Positions 4,903 to 6,655 of a stretch of 6,655 nt of DNA are shown here, one piece after another. Position 1 is the stretch's first letter. Each line of letters begins with the position of its first letter. The stretch is from an uncultured Ruminococcus sp. GTDB taxonomy: Bacteria; Bacillota; Clostridia; Oscillospirales; Acutalibacteraceae. Both the position numbers and the translations under genes were made by a program. Under the pieces are notes generated by a model. The model ran no database searches, had not been told where the DNA came from, and saw only the letters and a program-made list of their open reading frames with translations. The stretch lies in assembly GCA_902773165.1 (NCBI GenBank), contig CACYDO010000300.1:1-6655 (forward strand), written 5' to 3'.

Positions 4903-5148
4903 ATGGGACAAATAATTATCACTCTCGATGAATACCGAAAAGCGCACGGCATAAGCAAATACAGCATAATCAAAAAATGTGGCGTAAGCGCTACGCAGCT
5001 CAACAGCTACTGCAACAACAAAATTTCGCGGGTTGATCTGCCCGTGCTTGCGCGCATTTGCGACTATTTAGGCTGCGAGGTTGCCGATCTGCTGGAATAT
5101 GTGCGGGATGATCCGGAGAAAGAGCATGAGCACGATATTGAGAGATAA
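4903..5148 (+). CDS. XRE-family (Cro/CI-type) transcriptional regulator
   Basis: An 81-residue DNA-binding protein. The helix-turn-helix spans about residues 17-62: SKYSIIKKCGVSATQLNSY contains helices one to three with the turn at GVSATQL, followed by the scaffold helices VDLPVLARICDYLGCEVADLLEY. This is the minimal Cro/CI (HTH_26-like) form, with only a short acidic/His-rich tail (EKEHEHDIER) and no effector domain. The ATG is preceded by AAAGG (4889-4893). It is monocistronic and has tandem palindromes immediately upstream, so autorepression is likely. Such small regulators commonly control transfer or excision genes of integrative elements; which gene besides its own is regulated here cannot be read from the sequence. 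It converges on the phosphoesterase gene 42 nt away. Confidence 0.88.
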   Translation: MGQIIITLDEYRKAHGISKYSIIKKCGVSATQLNSYCNNKISRVDLPVLARICDYLGCEVADLLEYVRDDPEKEHEHDIER

Positions 5149-5149
5149 C

Positions 5150-5180
5150 AAAAAAAGGAGACGCCGATTATGACGTCTCC
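5150..5180 (-). terminator. Intrinsic terminator of the phosphoesterase gene
   Basis: GGAGACG (5157-5163) and CGTCTCC (5174-5180) form a perfect 7-bp stem with a 10-nt loop. Read on the minus strand it is followed by seven Ts (plus-strand As at 5150-5156), so it ends the leftward transcript just after the phosphoesterase stop. Confidence 0.85.
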
Positions 5181-5190
5181 ATAATGCTCA

Positions 5191-5748
5191 TCATTCTTGA
5201 TCGCTCCGAAAAACAGCTTCTCTGAAGAGTATGTTATTCTTTTCCAGTTCCTCAAGCGTACACGGCTCGTAATTATTTATCATGCAGCCTGCGTTAAAGG
5301 CTCTTTCCTGCCTCATCATAAACAGAGTTTCCTCATCAACCTTCGAATGGACATGCCCGTAAATGTGGTACGCACCGTGGTGCTTCATATTCCACGAAAC
5401 TATAGGGAAATGGCATATAATCACCATTCTTTCGTCATCAATTATCCGCTTGAGATTATCGACAGACTCAAAGCGATCAAGTGCAGCTCCGGTATTCAGC
5501 ATCTCATAGTCATGATTGTCGACTATCAAGTGCAGCTTTCCGTTCAGCTTTCGGAGAAACTCCGCTTTATCCTTTTTGTAATGGTAGAAAATATCGCCTA
5601 AGATGTAAATATCATCATCGTCACTTACTTTTCTGTTCCAACGGCTTATGATCTCGCGCTCCATCTCGTCAATATCAGCAAACGGACGGTTATCGAATCG
5701 GATAGCATTCTTGTGACCTATGTTCAGATCACTTGTATAGTATATCAT
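5191..5748 (-). CDS. Calcineurin-like metallophosphoesterase, altered metal motifs
   Basis: The 185-residue product has the order of motifs of small YfcE-like metallophosphoesterases: SDLNIGHKN (6-14), GDIF (51-54), DNHD (77-80), CHFP (112-115) and GHVH (131-134), then the family-typical NNYEP. Two positions deviate. Motif I should be D-x-H, but residue 9 is Asn (codon AAC, one base from CAC). Motif III should be GNHD, but residue 77 is Asp (GAC, one base from GGC). His12, Asp52, Asn78, His79, His113, His132 and His134 remain. Metal binding may therefore be weakened or changed. The start is fixed by AAGGAG 8-13 nt upstream. It has its own promoter and terminator, and stands as a single gene between the accessory DNA and the ribosomal operon. 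Its substrate, a phosphodiester or phosphomonoester, cannot be predicted. Confidence 0.88.
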   Translation of the reverse strand: MIYYTSDLNIGHKNAIRFDNRPFADIDEMEREIISRWNRKVSDDDDIYILGDIFYHYKKDKAEFLRKLNGKLHLIVDNHDYEMLNTGAALDRFESVDNLKRIIDDERMVIICHFPIVSWNMKHHGAYHIYGHVHSKVDEETLFMMRQERAFNAGCMINNYEPCTLEELEKNNILFREAVFRSDQE

Positions 5749-5813
5749 TTTCGTACTCCTTTTCTGGTTTGTATATCAGAATATCACAAATGATAATAAA
5801 ATTCAATACAAGA

Positions 5814-5842
5814 ATTATAATATTTTTTTAGGATAGTGTAAA
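5814..5842 (-). promoter_or_regulatory. Promoter of the phosphoesterase gene
   Basis: On the minus strand TTTACA (plus 5837-5842) and a perfect TATAAT (plus 5814-5819) are 17 bp apart. The predicted start near 5807 gives a leader of about 60 nt. A second, weaker pair, TTGAAT and TATTCT at 17 bp, lies closer to the gene. Confidence 0.7.
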
Positions 5843-5917
5843 TCCAAACCCACGCAAGCGAAAAATCTTGGGTGCTGTAACGCATTTTTCAGCCGTTTCC
5901 ACAGTCATACAAAACGC

Positions 5918-5947
5918 AAAAAACCGCACAAAGAAGCCTTTGTGCGG
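5918..5947 (-). terminator. Intrinsic terminator of the rplM-rpsI operon
   Basis: CCGCACAAAG (5924-5933) and CTTTGTGCGG (5938-5947) form a perfect 10-bp stem with a four-base loop. On the minus strand six Ts follow (plus As 5918-5923). A short T run on the other side (5951-5955) could also let it stop rightward transcription. Confidence 0.9.
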
Positions 5948-5979
5948 TGATTTTTCGTGTATTTCCGAATGTGGAAAAA

Positions 5980-6381
5980 TTATCTCTTCGAGAACTGAGG
6001 TGCTCTACGAGCAGCTTTAAGACCGTACTTCTTACGTTCCTTCATACGCGGATCACGTGTGAGGAAACCTGCCTTCTTGAGTGTGGGTCTGAGATTCTCT
6101 GAATCGTACTGGAGAAGTGCTCTTGAAATACCGTGACGGATAGCACCTGCCTGACCTGTTACACCGCCGCCTGCAACTCTGCATACAACGTCAAACTTGT
6201 CCTGTGTATCAGTAAGGTTGAGAGGCTGTCTTACGATTACCTTAAGTGTTTCAAGACCGAAGTAATCATCAATATCTCTGTCATTGATCGTGATCTTGCC
6301 GGTACCCTTGTAAATTCTTACTCTTGCTACCGAGCTCTTTCTTCTGCCTGTACCGTAGAAATAATTAGAATTATCGTACAT
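5980..6381 (-). CDS. rpsI: 30S ribosomal protein S9
   Basis: A complete 133-residue S9 of the small ribosomal subunit, whose C-terminal tail reaches towards the P-site tRNA. Diagnostic stretches are present: YGTGRRKSSVARVRI (9-23), the VRQPL region, GGGVTGQAGAIRHGISRALL and the basic C-terminus ending RRAPQFSKR, which matches the universal (R)APQFSKR. The ATG is preceded by AAGGAGGA (plus 6389-6396), 7 nt away. It lies 22 nt downstream of rplM and is co-transcribed with it, the standard bacterial order, and is followed by the terminator 33 nt beyond its stop. Nothing about the gene is unusual; it marks the chromosomal backbone beside the accessory region. Confidence 0.98.
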   Translation of the reverse strand: MYDNSNYFYGTGRRKSSVARVRIYKGTGKITINDRDIDDYFGLETLKVIVRQPLNLTDTQDKFDVVCRVAGGGVTGQAGAIRHGISRALLQYDSENLRPTLKKAGFLTRDPRMKERKKYGLKAARRAPQFSKR

Positions 6382-6403
6382 TGTTTAGTCCTCCTTCCTT
6401 ACA

Positions 6404-6655
6404 TTAAAGCTCAAATGCTTCGGGCTTCTGAGCTGCATGTGTATGCTCTGCGCCTGCAAAAAGGCGAAGTCTCAGAAATGCGTCTCTGCCGATCGAATTG
6501 TGGGGGATCATTCCCTTTACTGCAAGCTCCATTGCCTTTGTCGGTCTTGTTGCCATGAGTGTATCATAGCGAGTTTCCTTAAGATGACCAACATAGCCTG
6601 TGTGGCGCTGCCACTTTTTCTGTGTAAGCTTGCTGCCTGTAAGAAGTGCCTTTTC
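6404..6655 (-). CDS. rplM: 50S ribosomal protein L13 (C-terminal part)
   Basis: The last 83 codons and stop of L13, a large-subunit assembly protein that binds 23S rRNA early. Recognisable parts are TGSKLTQKKWQRHTGY, the block RPTKAMELAVKGMIPHN and GRDAFLRLRLFAGAEHTHAAQ near the C-terminus. The beginning, roughly 60 residues, lies beyond the right edge of the window. The gene is first in the rplM-rpsI operon. In many Firmicutes this operon is subject to autogenous control through a leader upstream of rplM, which would lie outside this window. Confidence 0.97.
   Translation of the reverse strand, partial: EKALLTGSKLTQKKWQRHTGYVGHLKETRYDTLMATRPTKAMELAVKGMIPHNSIGRDAFLRLRLFAGAEHTHAAQKPEAFEL

Noticed and set aside
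1..6655. CRISPR arrays, tRNA or rRNA genes
   Set aside because: No regularly spaced repeats, no cloverleaf-like segment and no rRNA-like sequence were seen on either strand.

Overview
The window looks like DNA from a low-to-moderate GC Gram-positive anaerobe of the class Clostridia. Most start codons have strong AAGGAG-type ribosome binding sites and the promoters are sigma-A-like. The serine recombinase and the coupling protein resemble accessory genes of Ruminococcus-type gut bacteria. The class call is fairly safe; the genus is an impression from recalled protein families, not a search result.

Right edge (about 5918-6655, minus strand): core chromosome. This is the rplM-rpsI ribosomal protein operon (L13, cut by the window edge, then S9), ending in a strong intrinsic terminator. 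Next to it, also on the minus strand, is a solo calcineurin-like phosphoesterase gene with its own promoter and terminator; two of its metal-site motifs are altered.

Middle and left (about 1-5150): accessory DNA with conjugative-element character. From left to right it holds: a decayed minus-strand fragment of an AlbA_2/HATPase_c_4-type ATP-binding protein; a palindrome-rich promoter region; a serine recombinase lacking most of its C-terminal DNA-binding domain; an overlapping orphan ORF closed by a terminator; and an operon-like run of a three-helix membrane protein, a ClpP-like serine protease and a VirD4/TraG-type coupling ATPase without its own membrane anchor. An opposing 49-residue single-helix membrane protein gene follows, then about 380 nt without a clear gene, including a GC-rich structured patch, then an XRE-type repressor behind tandem operator-like palindromes. 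No relaxase and no other type IV secretion gene is visible, so this is part of an element or a remnant.

The points most worth following are: (1) a perfect 13-bp inverted repeat that brackets a consensus promoter directly upstream of the serine recombinase, which could be an invertible promoter or a res-type site; (2) a run of eight A residues just after the best start codon of the membrane protein, which puts that start one nucleotide out of frame; (3) the cassette of membrane protein, ClpP-like protease, roughly 80-nt hairpin and anchorless coupling ATPase, which may form a protease-linked DNA-transfer module.
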